This document shows, piece after piece, positions 46,481 through 58,689 of a DNA stretch of 64,000 nt; positions within the stretch are counted from its first letter, which is position 1; every line of letters begins with the position of its first letter. Position numbers and translations under genes: made by a program. The DNA is from Vitis vinifera (lineage: Eukaryota > Streptophyta > Magnoliopsida > Vitales > Vitaceae). The notes beneath the pieces are model-generated. The model had not been told where the DNA came from. It made no database searches and saw only the letters and a list, made by a program, of their open reading frames with translations. The stretch lies in contig NC_081822.1 of assembly GCF_030704535.1 (NCBI RefSeq), positions 31,517,001-31,581,000 of the forward strand, given 5' to 3'.

Positions 46481-49159
46481 GTGTATCTGAACCTTATTTG
46501 GCATGACTAACAAGCTGTCACTTTCACACATATTCTAAGCATCTTCCCAGAGGCTTAACAAAAATGGGATCCTCAGGTTTACAGAGGAGGGAAGAGAAAC
46601 CCGGCTTAGCATTCAGAAAAGTTTGTTGCTGTCGACATCTTCACCATCCCGAGTCCTTGGGACTGTCGGTGCAAGTGTGGAACTACCAGAAGAGTTGTTA
46701 CTCAGACCTAGAATTCTCAACCGTATGAAGAGTGACCCTCATGAAACTTTCTCAGAATCACCCCCAAATAGGATGGCCAACCCAAATGAGATCCTCACAC
46801 CCCGGACTTACCAGAAACAGGGAAATGAACAAAAGAAGATGGAAGCAAGGCAAGGACTGAAGAAATAGCCCAAGGAAAATCAAGTAAATCATGAACGTAT
46901 AGAGCCTCATTTCAAGTGACATCCATGGGCCAATGCAGGTGGAATCCAAAGGAAGCAAGAGTGTTTTTTTAAAATCAAATTCAGTGATGAGTACATATTC
47001 AAATCATTCATAAAACAGAGGAATGCTCAAGTTGTTCATAGACATATCCAAAAGAGCCAGACTAGAATCAGGCAAAAAAAATGCATAAAAATGGTCTTAG
47101 ATTCCACAAACATAAATAGTATCTGATGTCCACATTCAAGCATCCAAATGAACCCAAAATCAGCAAGAAACAGGATAGAACAGTCTGAAACGGGAAATGT
47201 AAAGCGTGCTGAAATCATACTTGGACCAAAACCACAAGCTCCTCCTCTGCTCAGCTAGAAACGCCTCTTTCTCCTTTCTCACTCTCTTTGGAACCCCAGG
47301 AACCTGTAAACTTCTTTTATGTCTCAAGCAACCTACGCTCCTTTCATCACCGTCTGCTCCTCTCTCTCTCAAAGAATACCTCCATTTTCTTTCCACAGCT
47401 TTAACTCTCTCTATCTTTCTCATTCTCCTCTGTCTAGACCCCCCTCTCTCAAGAAAGAAAATCCCCCCTCCAAAAAAATGTCACCCTGCCAGTAACGAAT
47501 AAAAAAACCTCACCCTACGCACCTCCTCGTCTTTGTCCCTTACTTTTTCCTCCACCCCTCCGTAGCCAAAAGCACCACGCCTTTTTGCCAGAATCCTCTC
47601 CCTCTCTCATACGCTCCTCCAGAACAGAAACGTGCTCCTCTCCTGAAGATTCGTCCTAGGTGTCGCTCCTTGATAGCTCCTCAAAAAGCACTATCTGATT
47701 CCATAGCAGCCAACTAAAAGACACCATGTGGTCTCCTAGGGTCGCGACACTTGGCAAAACAAGCTGCATGAAAGTGAGGCCCAAATGGGGGTCTACAGTG
47801 ACATATTTGCTGAATCATTCCCAGTAGAGCTGGTGGAGGCTTGGTGGAGAACAAAACTAGTTGGAGAGAAGGACGGAGGGGGCGGTTGTTGGCGAAAAAG
47901 CTGGAGAGGGGATTCAGAAAGGATGAACGAGCTGGAGTGGTGAAGACCGGAACTGGAGGGAGGGATGTTGGCAGATTTTGGAAGAAACTATGGGATTGAG
48001 TGCTTGAAACCAAGCAATCCTTGCAGGAGGATGACTGTGGGACGGCAGGACCGACCCCATTATCTTCCCCATCGACCAATAGACAATTGAGGTATTTATG
48101 TATTGTTTGTTTCTTTGTTATATGTTTGCTCTTTAATATGGATAATTGATTTAGTGTACCAAGATAGGGTTTTGTTTCTGACATGAAAGAATGAATGTTC
48201 GCAACTGAATCAGGACAGAATTGTTACATCAGATGCTTTGTTTATAAATAGTTTAGGTGTTCAGTTTTGTAGGGAGAATAACATCATAGATTCATAGATT
48301 CACCTTATTGAGTGCACTTGACAATTAAGTTCTCTGTTCTCTTTTTCTTTCCTCGACTGGCATCAGAAAACACACAAAGTTTCATTGTTTTCTTTTGCTT
48401 CCAAAAAATAAAAATTTCCGTTGCGAGAAAATGGAACCAGAAACCAGACGGTAGAATCAAGAAAATAGTGCTAGAGATCCTCAAAATTAAGCGCGGACAT
48501 GGACGAGATGACCGAGTTCATAGATTCGAAAAATAGTTTCCCAAAAAAAAACTCGGAATCAACCTCTTCGTGCCGGACTAACTACAAGCGCTTCGTCCGC
48601 TAGGTCGTCGAGACCTTCCTCCAGTCCACCGAAGATCTTAGATGAGAACCGGAACCAAAACTGGAACCTGATCGAAAGAAGGCGAACACCGAAGCAACTG
48701 AACGGGAACCGAAAGAATAGAGGGCGGTCGGTGGATTCATTCGGGAAACAACGCAGATCAGAGCCAGATAGTGCAGTCCAGAAATCGATGGGCGGTCATG
48801 GTGGTTCCACAGTCCATACCCATAAGAAATTGTTGGAAGATGGCAAGATATGACTTGTATCCACCAGCCAGCTGCATGTCCAATAGAATGACTTAGTGGA
48901 TCACTCATGCATCACCTTGGATAGGGACATGTATCTTATGGCCCATGTCCACCAGCCCGTCCCTCCATTTTCAACCATTGGACATGATGGTCAGCTATAT
49001 GGGCCTCAGCACCACCAGTGTCCAGCCCATTGCTTTCCACTACCTACAACCAGCATCCCGGGCCTCATTTTGCTTGGCCACCTTTGGTCTGCAATCCCAA
49101 CTGTCACACCTCATTTATTTATTCATTTTCTTTTATTATTTCTTTGTGTTCTGATATCC

Positions 49160-50528
49160 AAGTTTAATCTTTTCAAAATTTCAATTTTCACATTTATTTA
49201 TTTAATCATTATTATTTTCGCTATAATTATTATTCTATTTATTTATTTAAAAAAAATTCATCTTTAAATAAATCTTCAAAATTCCGATTTCCAAATTTAA
49301 TTTCTAATTTCCAAAATTCTAATTTTCATATTTGTTTATTTAATCATTATTATTTTCGTTATTATTATTGTATTTATATATTTTTTAAAATTTTCATCTT
49401 TAAATAATTCTTCAAATTTTCCAAATTTAATTTCCAATTTCCAAAATTCCAATTTTAACATTTATTTATTTAATCATTATTATTTTTGTTATTATTATTA
49501 TTCTATTTATTTATTTTCAAAATTTTCATCTTTAAATAACTCTTCAAAATTCCGATTTCCAAATTTAATCCCCAATTTCTAAAATTCCAATTTTCACATT
49601 TATTTATTTAATCATTGTTATTTTTGTTATTATTATTACTCTATTTATTTATTTTTAAAATTTCATCATAGTTTTTCAAAATTCCAATTTTCACCTTTAT
49701 TTATTTAATCATTATTATTTTCATTATAATTATTATTCCATTTATTTATTTAAAAAAATTCCATCTTTAAATAAAAAATCAAAATTCCTATTTCTAAATT
49801 TAATTTCCAATTTCCAAAATTCCAATTTTTACATTTATTTATTTAATCATTATTATTTTCGTTATTATTATTATTATTTTTATTTATTTTTAAAATTTCA
49901 TCTTTAAATAATTCTTCAAAATTCTGATTTCCAAATTTAATTTCCAATTTCCAAAATTCCAATTTTAACATTTATTTATTTAATCATTATTATTTTCGTT
50001 TTTATTATTATTCTATTTATTTATTTTCAAAAATTCCATCTTTAAATAACTCTTCAAAATTCCAATTTCCAAATTTAATCCCCAATTTCTAAAATTCCAA
50101 TTTTCACATTTATCTATTTAATCATTGTTATTTTTGTTATTATTATTATTCTATTTATTTATTTATTTATTTTTAAAATTTCATCTTTAAATAATTTTTC
50201 AAAATTCCAATTTTCACCTTTATTTATTTAATCATTATTATTTTCTTTATAATTATTATTCTATTTATTTATTTTTAAAAAATTCATCTTTAAATAAATA
50301 TTCAAAATTCCTATTTCCAAATTTAATTTCCAATTTCCAAAATTCCAACTTTCACATTTATTTATTTAATCATTATTATTTTATTTATTTATTTATTTTT
50401 AAAATTTCATCTTTAAATAATTCTTCAAAATTCCAATTTCTAAATTTAATCCCCAATTTCTGAAATTCCAATTTTCCAATTTTCGAATTTAATTTCCAAA
50501 ATTCCAATCTTCACATTTATTTATTATT

Positions 50529-50560
<32 letters not shown>
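49160..50560. repeat. AT-rich minisatellite, about 11 units of 105-140 bp
   Basis: Units contain CATTTATTTATTTAATCATT, ATTATTTTCG, CATCTTTAAATAA and TTCCAAATTTAATTTCCAAT. The array continues as a degenerate TTCCAATTTTC repeat to about 50,870. It lies inside the outer LTR-like element and has no coding meaning; ORFs read through it are artefacts. Confidence 0.85.
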
Positions 50561-50563
<3 letters not shown>

Positions 50564-51678
50564 TTTATTTATTTATTTTTAAAAATTCCATCTTCAAACA
50601 ATTTCCAAGGTTCCAATTTTCATAATTTAATTTTCATAGTTCCAATTCTCAAATAATTTTCCAAAGTTCCGATCCTTAAATTTAATTTTCGAAATCCCAA
50701 TTCTTAAATCTAATTTTCAAAACTTCAATTTTCAAATGATTTTCAAAGCTCCAATTTATTAAATTCGACTTTTCAAAATTCCAATTTTCAAATAATTTTC
50801 GAGACTTCAATTTTCGAATAAATTTTAAAAATTCAGTTTTCTTTCGAACAGTTTTAATTCCACTCCAGTTTTCAGATATTTCTTAATTCTACCACTTTTC
50901 ATCCTTTATTAGAGCTTTTAGACCGCCAAAAATCTTGATTTTAATAATCCTGCTGCCTTTCTCATTTTGGTATGCACTTGTACAAATTTTCTTCGATTCT
51001 CAAATAATTTTATGTTTCTCTTGATTTTAAATGAGCAATAATGATTTTTTTCATAATTCCAAAATAATGGAATTTGTGAGACTAATTCATGCAAGATCAA
51101 TTGGGCTTTGGTGGGGGTCCTACATATGAGTTTTCTCTTTTGATTATCAATTGTCATGCTTAATGAGGATTGTTTGATCTTTGTCCTGATCTTTGATATG
51201 CATGTGATAATTTTATACTTGAGCTAACCTTGTTTCCGTAATAGCGCACTATTACTTGCTGCTAAGGTACGATCTCACTTCCACTTTGCTTATTCTTATG
51301 CATGATTTGCTTTATTATTTGATTATTTCATTGGTATCCATTGATTTCCTTATCAATTGTCACACTTGTCTCACCTTATTTAGTAGAGACCTTATTATAG
51401 GGCTTAGAGGGATGCTATGACTCACCACCGTACCTTTCCAATAGGTAACCTGACCCTCGGACTCGATTTTGGTTTTCCACATACTGTCTTTTCCAAATAA
51501 GGAGTCACACTTAGGGTTTTCTTTCTTATTTTGTTTTCCCTTTAAAAATAAAATAAAAATAAGTGGTGACTCCAAGTCTTTTTCTAAAAAAAAAAAAATC
51601 ATTTTTTCACAAATAAATTAAAAGCGAGTCACGTCGTTGAGTGGGAACGCACGTGAAAAATGCGGGATCCACAACCAT

Positions 51679-53452
51679 CTATAAAGTTTCTTCTTCATTC
51701 TTGAATTATTTAAAAATAAATACCACAAATGAAATTTATGAATTAGGACCTACAAATATTAAATGAAATTGATAATTATTAAAAAAAGAAGTTTTTTTCC
51801 TTAATATTTGTCTTTCTACCACCATTAGGATAATAACATTAAAGAGGAATTGTAATTATGCCTCATTCACTACTATTGTCAAATTCAAAACTCTCCAATA
51901 AATATTGGTAGTTTGAAGTCTCTCAAAGTCATATTTAATTTAACTTTTTGATCTATTTTCCCATTTGTTCGATCAAAACCTTAAATTAAAATTTCCATTT
52001 TTTGCTATTCCTTTCACCGGTTTCAATATAGTTGCCATGGCTCCTTTCCCCTTTGAGGAATCCAACCCAATATCCCATATGAAGGCAAACTTCTTGACCT
52101 ATTGGGCAATTTAATATATAGTTTATTCCTTCCTCCTAAATTTTAACTTAAATTTAATTAATTTTTTTTTTCATATTCTGTTTAATATATTATTAAAAAT
52201 ATAAAAATATCATAATAATTTCATCAATGAGTCTTTCTTTATTAAAAATAAAAAATAAACCGGGATATAAAATTGTTAACATTTTTAAACATAGAAATAT
52301 ATACATATATCATTATTTCTTTTACATCTTAAATAAAGATCATCATTTCAAACATATGTTTGATGACTAAATAAAATAAAATTTTAATAAATAAATTAAT
52401 TTTAATTATCTTATCATTAAATTTCATTTTACTTATTGTGAAAAATGTAAAAACCATCATAATGATATTTTCAAAATGATCACTTTATGTTTTTAGTATG
52501 GTATTTAGATATTAAATATATAACATAAAATTTAAAAATAAATTAAAAAATAATTATACATATATCATTAGTTATTTTATATCCTAAAATACATCCAAAC
52601 TACAAAGAATATTATTTTCATAATAAATGTGGTTAATGAATTTATTTAAGAATCTGACAAAGTTTTATCATACATAAATAGTTTTCTTTAATATAATTAC
52701 TTCAATATGTATTATTGAAGTTATGATATTATTTTTTAAAAAAAGTTTTTTCTAATATTTTTTCAATTAAATATGCAAGAAAAACATCTATAATAACTAG
52801 AAAAAGATAGTATAGTAAAATTAATTCATACTCATTTTTATTGTATATAAAAAATAATATTTTGGTAGAAAAAAGTTTTATATATCTATACATGAGGAGT
52901 TAGTAGCTACCCATGATAAAAGTGGTCTCAATCACATTCTCCTTTTAACACTATTTCTTTATTTTTTTCATTATCATTTTCATTCAATCATACGGGTTTT
53001 GTGTAAACATTTATTTCAATGCTTTTGTTTCTCTATGTTCTAATACTTATATTAACTCATATATATCTTTCTCTTCCTCCAATCTAAAACTACAAAAAAT
53101 AATGCTAAATAATAATGTTTAAGTCAAAGCATTTTACTTTGGTGAAAGAATATATAGTATAAATATCTTTGAATTTGCAAAATAATTATATAATGAACCA
53201 CTAAATTTATCCACAAAATAAACTTGCAAAATGTTGCAAGTTAAATTATATTTTTTTTAATCAAAATTGGATTGAAAAAGAATTTTATGAATATTTTAAA
53301 ATTCACAACTTTCTACTTTAATATCGTCCAAGTCACAGGTGGTGGGAATAGTTAAAAACAGAGTGGCGAATGAGTGTCTAATACTTAAGAATTTGTCCAA
53401 TAGTTCAGATCAAAGACTACAACAAAAAGCGAAACGCACGTTAATTAAGAAC
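51679..53452. other. AT-rich intergenic DNA with duplicate fragments
   Basis: 51,967-52,065 is a degenerate single copy of the TNL-A promoter unit (AAACCTTAAATTAAAATTTC). 52,068-52,440 matches 41,110-41,450 and partly 2187-2310. The rest is AT-rich with no gene seen. Confidence 0.55.
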
Positions 53453-53814
53453 GTCAAAGAAAAGGATTTCAAATAGTGTTTCACTTAATAATATGAAAGC
53501 AATTATTTTAAAAGAAAAATAAAAAAAAATGAATGACTTCTTGTACAACTACTCTTTGCAAATATATAAAATTTGTCTAATAATTTATACCAAATATTAC
53601 AACAAAAGGTGAAATGGAAGTCAAGAGTGTAAGAGAAAAAGATTTCAAATAGTGCGTCATTCAATAATATGAAAGTAATTATTTTAAAAGGAAAAAAAAG
53701 TGAATGAAAGTAATTATTTTAAAAGAAAAATAAAATATACGAATGTACAACCACTCTTTACATATATATCTATATATATTTACTTTTGTATTATGCAGAA
53801 ATCATTGTCAGCAT
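53453..53814. repeat. 5' flank of gypsy element: about 175-bp tandem repeat
   Basis: Two copies of a unit with AAGATTTCAAATAGTG, TTAATAATATGAAAG and CTTCTTGTACAACTACTCTT lie in tandem, with a partial third near 53,700. The same array is at 1-300. The last five bases, AGCAT, stand where copy 1 has GGCAT. Confidence 0.75.
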
Positions 53815-54273
53815 TGTGGGCATCCCCGTAAATGGGGATAACGGGCCTACCCAAAGAACTATTCGTTGAGTTGGGCCAGTTTGGGCCATGATTAAAAGCC
53901 CATCTAGCCTAATGGCCTAGTTGACTTAAATAGCCCAATAGGTAAAGTGGGAAATAGAACGTGGGAGAACAGTCCACAAGGAGTAGTGGAGGTAGTTAAT
54001 GCTTGGGGCGGTAACCGCTTGAAGTGGCTAAAAAGTGGCCCCACGATCTCCATGCTTATTGGTAGCTGAAAGGTATATGAATACAATTGGAAAGTCCAAA
54101 AATAAAAATAAAAATTGTAGCATGAGAAACATTACATTTTCTAGAAAACCCCAACTAACTTAATCATCAGATGAGGTGATCCTAGGGTAAAACTTAGTGA
54201 GCCTTATGTGGTAGGTATAAGGAAGCGCACGACAAGGAGATGACTATTGCTCAAGAAATTCTCAGCTCCAACA
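53815..54273 (+). repeat. 5' LTR of gypsy element
   Basis: 459 bp, TGTGGGCA to CCAACA. It is closer to the copy-1 LTR (325-784) than to its own 3' LTR, as expected if duplication followed insertion. Confidence 0.9.
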
Positions 54274-54294
54274 AGTGGCGCTGTCTATGGGAAA
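54274..54294 (+). other. Primer-binding-site region
   Basis: AGTGGCGCTGTCTATGGGAA directly follows the 5' LTR. It is the expected place for tRNA priming. The tRNA was not identified. Confidence 0.65.
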
Positions 54295-54320
54295 ATTCTA
54301 CATTAATGTAACATTTTTAC

Positions 54321-55660
54321 TTGGAGCTGAAAAGTATACCATTTTTGTTTGGAGTTGGAAGCTTCACAATGGGAGATAGTCAACTGCGGGATTCAATTAG
54401 TACAATTGCTCCTCGAAGGGCCGTGACACTAGAGTTTATTCTTGAGGGTTTCGAAATGCGCCAAGTAGAGCAGGAGAGAAGAATTGAATCCATCATTGCC
54501 TAGACAAAGTTTCTAAGGCAAGAGAATGCCTTGTCGCAGACACAACTCAAAGATCAGCGTGCTCGCATTCAAACATTGTATTAGTCAACAAGTAATCTTG
54601 ATCACTTATGCCATCAGGACAATAATGACATGGTGGAACCTTTAGATCATGTAGTTCATTTTGGTCAAGTTCCCCACATCATTTTAAGTTTTCATGGAGG
54701 ATGTCGCCCATTTGACCTCAAGATTCCAAGAAGTCTAGTCATTGAAGGCATAGATGAGGCGAACAACACTCCCGGTAGGGACCCAAGCCCCTAGTGTATT
54801 CAAATCCTTGTAGCCAACAACAAATGAGGTTGCCCCATGTGGAGGCTGTAGGAAGGCTGACTCAGCCCCTATCTTCGGTAGCTTGGCTCCCACATGGGTG
54901 ATCAAATGAGTTGTCTCTAGGAGCCACAACTCGCCACCTGAATGATATGATGATAACACCATTCGCCCAACATGTTTTGATGTATGAACCCCTAAGAGGA
55001 TATACCATTCCTAAGCTCTTTATGTATGACGGAACATATGACCTCTTCGATCATCTGATGCGTTATCGACAAATGATGATGCTTGATATCGATAATGATG
55101 AGTTTCTATGCAAAGTCTTCTCGGCTAGTCTCTAAGGAACTACCCTAGCCTGGTTCCACCGATATCTCCCTAATTCCGTTCACTCCTTTAGGGAGATGTC
55201 AGAAGTCTTTGTAGCTCATATTTGTGCTCAACAAGGTAGAAGTTCAATATCAACAGCCTTCAAAATCCGAAGAAGATAGAAAGTGAGACTTTACGCCAAT
55301 TCATGCACATGTTTGACCAAGCAATGCTCCAAGTAGAAACATGCAGTATGGATGCTTTGCTATAAGCCTTCAAGCCTAGCATTGGGTCAAGGACCCCATT
55401 TTTTGAATCTCTCTCCAAGAAGCCATCAAAGATGATTGATGAATTGTTTAGAAGAGTTAACAAGTATGCTATGTTGGAAGAGGACTTGTAGGCTGCAACA
55501 AGTCCCGTCTTAGTATCAACGCAAGTGGCACAGGCAAAAAAGATACAGGGAATAAACGCCAGGGCTCGGGGAACCCTTCATAGGGCAAAAAGCCGCGTAG
55601 GGGTGATGAGGGCCAAAGACCACCCCGACAATGAGGGACAAAGACCACCCCGACAATGAA
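54321..55660 (+). pseudogene. gag remnant of gypsy element
   Basis: Nucleocapsid/capsid polyprotein remnant. Open pieces are 54,321-54,503 (GDSQLRDSISTIAPRRAVTL) and 54,911-55,135 (PLRGYTIPKLFMYDGTYDLF, DEFLCKVFSASL). The rest continues across stops and frame changes to a basic region. A 25-bp tandem duplication at about 55,607-55,656 (GAGGGCCAAAGACCACCCCG repeated) shifts the frame and is absent from copy 1. It would form virus-like particles in an active element; here it is dead. Confidence 0.85.
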
Positions 55661-55833
55661 CCTCACTCAATCTTACCTATAGATAGTTACTTCTAATTAT
55701 GACCGACTTACTCGGCTTTAGGTGGCCCTTCGCTTTTAGGGATGAACCGACATAACAAGACCAAACGCAGCATTGCGAATACCATAAAGAGTATGGGAAC
55801 ACCATTGATGAGTGTCGACACCTCCATTATCTA

Positions 55834-56460
55834 GTGAAAGACATGGTAAGAGCTAGTTTGCTCTCTCAGTATGTCAAGAAGAGCGAACAGTCGGCTACTG
55901 GGAGTATTGAGCAAGTTGCGACCAACATGATCCTGTCAAGGGGAGCACCGCTAGTTATTCATGTCATTCAAGGAGGACCTATTGATCAACATTGGGAATC
56001 AAAGTGTCGTCATCGAGCAATGATTCAAGAATCTAGTGACGTGGAGAAGATCGGTACGGAGCACTACTCCTTTGTATTAGGGACAATGGAACCTGTAAAT
56101 GGGGCTATCACATTTAACACTCGAGATCTTGCATGAATAACAGTTCCGCATGAAGATGCCCTTGTTCTATCACTAAAAATTGTTGGGTTCCAAGTCTGCC
56201 AAGTACTTGTTGACCGAGGTAGTTCAATTAACTCGTTCCACATCTCGGCTTATAAGCAAATGGGTGTCCCCATCTCCACTTTAGGAAACCCGAGTTGAGT
56301 AATAACAGGTTTTAATAGATCAACAACCTGGACTTTGGGAGAAATAATTTTGTTGGTTGAAGTCGTCCTACAACCCTAAATGTTCGTTTTTAAGTCATGT
56401 CAGAACCTTTATCGTACAATTCCATATTAGGACGAGTGTGGATTCAAAAAATGAAGGTTA
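55834..56460 (+). pseudogene. Aspartic protease region of gypsy element
   Basis: An open piece at 55,834-56,136 (linker between gag and protease, ending GAITFNTRDLA) is followed, after a stop, by ALVLSLKIVGFQVCQVLVDR and GSSINSFHISAYKQMGV. The LVDRGSS stretch corresponds to the retropepsin active-site motif D-S/T-G, here altered to D-R-G. The protease would mature the polyprotein. Several stops interrupt it. Confidence 0.7.
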
Positions 56461-56859
56461 CCCCTCTCAATTTATCACCAAAAATTCAACTTTCTTACTA
56501 AAACGGGCTAAGTAGACTTATTTGGGAGTCAACTAACTGTTAGGTAGTGTTACCAGGTAAATGTCTTGCCTACGGAAGAGGAAGTTGAAAATGCTCATGT
56601 TGACAGCGAGTCCCAATAGAAATAATAATTATTGAAGGACAAAGGTGACCGAGAATCCCCAATCATTGACCTATTGGTTTGTGTAGAAATACAGAAAGAA
56701 TGATCAGAGAAGGTTACATACGTTAATGCTATGTTCATAGAGCAAGAAAAACATCAACTAGTAAGCCAACTGAATCTGAACGTCGGAGTCTTTGCTTGGG
56801 AATTATCTGACATGCCAAGAATATCCCCCAAAGTGATGAGTCATAAACTTGGGATCCGC

Positions 56860-57960
56860 CCAGGATCGAAACCTGTTCGACAAAAAGTAAAAAGGCTTAA
56901 TTCATAGAGGCAGTAGATAATTGAGCTTGAAGTATCCCTATTGCTCGATGCATGATTCATTCGTGAGGTCTACTACCCAGACTGGCTAGCTAATGTGATA
57001 GTTGTGCCAAAAAAATGAGGTAAATGGAGGGTTTGCATAGACTTTACTAACTTGAATGAGGCATGCCCAAAGGATAGTTTCTCATTGCCACACATTCATC
57101 AAATTGTTGATGTTACTTTGGGGCATAAGATGTTATCTTTTATGGATGATTTTTCTGGCTATAACCAGATTCCTACGTACCCTTCTGGTACTGAAAAGAC
57201 ATCATTCATAACCCCATTTGGGACTTTCTGTTATAATGTAATGTTTTTTAGCCTTAAGAATGCAGGGGCCACTTATCAACAACTAATGAAAAAAATATTT
57301 TATTCAATGCAAAGCAAAACGACAAAGGTTTATATAGATGACATACTTATAAAAAACAGGAAACAAGATAATCACTATACAGACTTGCAGTAAGCTTTTG
57401 ACTTGCTATAGCATTTTGAGATGAAATTGAATCCTACTAAATGTGCCTTTGGGGTGTTTTCCGGCAAGTTCTTTGGTTTTCTAGTCATAGAGCAAAGAAT
57501 TGAAATAGATCCTGCCCAAATAAAGACAATACAAAAGCTACCATCTCCTCAAAGTAAAAAATGATGTGCAATATTTAATAGAAAGGGTGGCTACAATAGC
57601 CCGTTTTATTTCTCGGTACATTGACCGTCTAAAGCATTTCTTTAATGTGATAAAAAAAAAAAAAAAGCTAAGGCCTTTGAGTGGACCGTTGAGTGCAAGG
57701 AAGCGTTTATAGCCATAAAAAACTATTTGGTCTCACCCTCAATTTTAAAAAGTCCTCAACTGGGAGATCCCTTGTACATGTACCTTGCAGTATCAAAGTT
57801 GGTAATCAATGCAATTTTGCTTAAGCAGGGCCCTAATGGGAGCCAGTTACCAATTTACTATGTTAGTAAGGAATTGATGTCAATTGAGTAGAATTAAACC
57901 ATGCCAAAAAAAGTGGCATTGGCACTACGAATGGCATCAAAGAAGTTGGGCCCTTATTTT
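56860..57960 (+). pseudogene. Reverse transcriptase / RNase H of gypsy element
   Basis: RT motifs in order: FIREVYYPDWLANVIVVPKK, KWRVCIDFTNLNEACPKDSF, LSFMDDFSGYNQI, EKTSFITPFGTFCYNVMFF and the catalytic box VYIDDILIK. The open piece is 57,052-57,393. Then LNPTKCAFGVFSGKFFGF and a connection/RNase H-like part with KAFEWTVECKEAF and QLPIYYVSKELMS. Stops occur before KWRVC and after TDLQ, among others, and a poly-A run at about 57,651-57,665 disturbs reading. The catalytic aspartates of YIDD remain. It is inactive as it stands. Confidence 0.88.
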
Positions 57961-58024
57961 CAGGCACACCAAGTCAATGTCTTGATCGATGTTCTTTTTC
58001 GAGCTACATTGCACGGGCCTGAGT

Positions 58025-58460
58025 TGTAGATTGCTTTGACCAGAAGATGGGAGAGTGGTGGATTCTCTATGTTGATATAGTGCCTCGCGATGCAGGTACA
58101 GGGGTAGGGCTCGTCCTGCAATCCCCCATAAGAGAATATTTGGAGCAGGTAGTCTGATTGGGCTTCCACGCTTCAAACAATGAGGCTGAGTATGGAGCTC
58201 TGCCTGTTGAAGTAAGCTTGGCACTGTTAGTCTAGGCTATCCACCTCGATATACGGAGTGACTCACAACTAGTGGTGAATTAGGTGCAAGGAGAGTATGA
58301 AACAAGGGATGAAAGAATGATAAAGTACCTCCAGAGAGTGAAAAACCAGCTTCACAAATTTAGCAAGTGGAAGGTGACTCAGATCACTAGGGAAGAGAAT
58401 GTCTGAGTAGATGCATTAGCTAGATTAGCAACTTCCTTAGCTATGACACAAACAACTATT
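58025..58460 (+). pseudogene. Second RNase H-like domain of gypsy element
   Basis: Reads ILYVDIVPRDAGTGVGLVLQ, NNEAEYGAL, IRSDSQLVVN and VDALARLATSLA across several stops (for example where a Gln or Trp codon is expected). This order fits the additional RNase H domain before integrase known in Tat-lineage elements. The first Asp, the Glu of NNEAEYGAL and the Asp of SDSQ remain. The lineage inference is moderate. Confidence 0.65.
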
Positions 58461-58689
58461 CTACCGGTTTATTACCAAGATGACCCATCAATCCTAGAAA
58501 GAGAACAAGTGAATCAAGTTTATGACATCCATGGAAGTTGGATGGAACCGATCATCAAGTATCTGGAGATAGGGGAGCTACCAAAAAATGAACTTTAGGC
58601 ACATTGAATCAAGATTAAGTTCGCATGATATAGCATGATCGGGGGTCGATTATATAGAAGGTCTTACAGAGGACCATATTTAAGGTACT

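Larger units (their letters stand above)
43417..47797 (+). mobile_element. Inner LTR-like element carrying captured gene fragments
   Basis: Begins TATGGACCCCGCATTTCGC and ends GGGGGTCTACA, flanked on both sides by GTGAC (43,412-43,416 and 47,798-47,802), a perfect 5-bp target duplication. The first 350 bp match the related elements (GGAGTCGCCACTTATTTT, GGTCAGGTTACTTA). Where the relatives have minisatellites, this one has about 2.5 kb of minus-strand gene fragments: PDH E1-beta, cystathionine gamma-synthase and unrecognised pieces. At least one fragment keeps an intron border, so genomic DNA was captured. There is no LTR pair, reverse transcriptase or transposase. Confidence 0.75.
43236..51673 (-). 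mobile_element. Outer LTR-like element, minus strand, interrupted
   Basis: Read on the minus strand it begins TGTGGATCCCGCATTTTTCA at 51,673 and ends GGGTCTACA at 43,236. The flanks ACAAT (43,231-43,235) and ACCAT (51,674-51,678) fit a 5-bp target duplication with one change. Removing the nested element at 43,417-47,797 and one GTGAC leaves about 4.05 kb, near the 4.36 kb of the relative at 24,657. There is no LTR pair and no pol motif, so it is probably a solo long LTR. It includes the minisatellite at 49,160-50,560. Confidence 0.65.

Noticed and set aside
47206..47502. 98-codon plus-strand ORF, Leu- and Ser-rich
   Set aside because: C/T-rich DNA in the inner LTR-like element gives Leu/Ser/Pro codons in this frame. 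There is no motif and an antisense ORF overlaps it.
48600..49267. ORFs of 70-123 codons around 48,600-49,270
   Set aside because: They lie in LTR-like DNA and run into the AT minisatellite. There is no family motif and codon use is poor.
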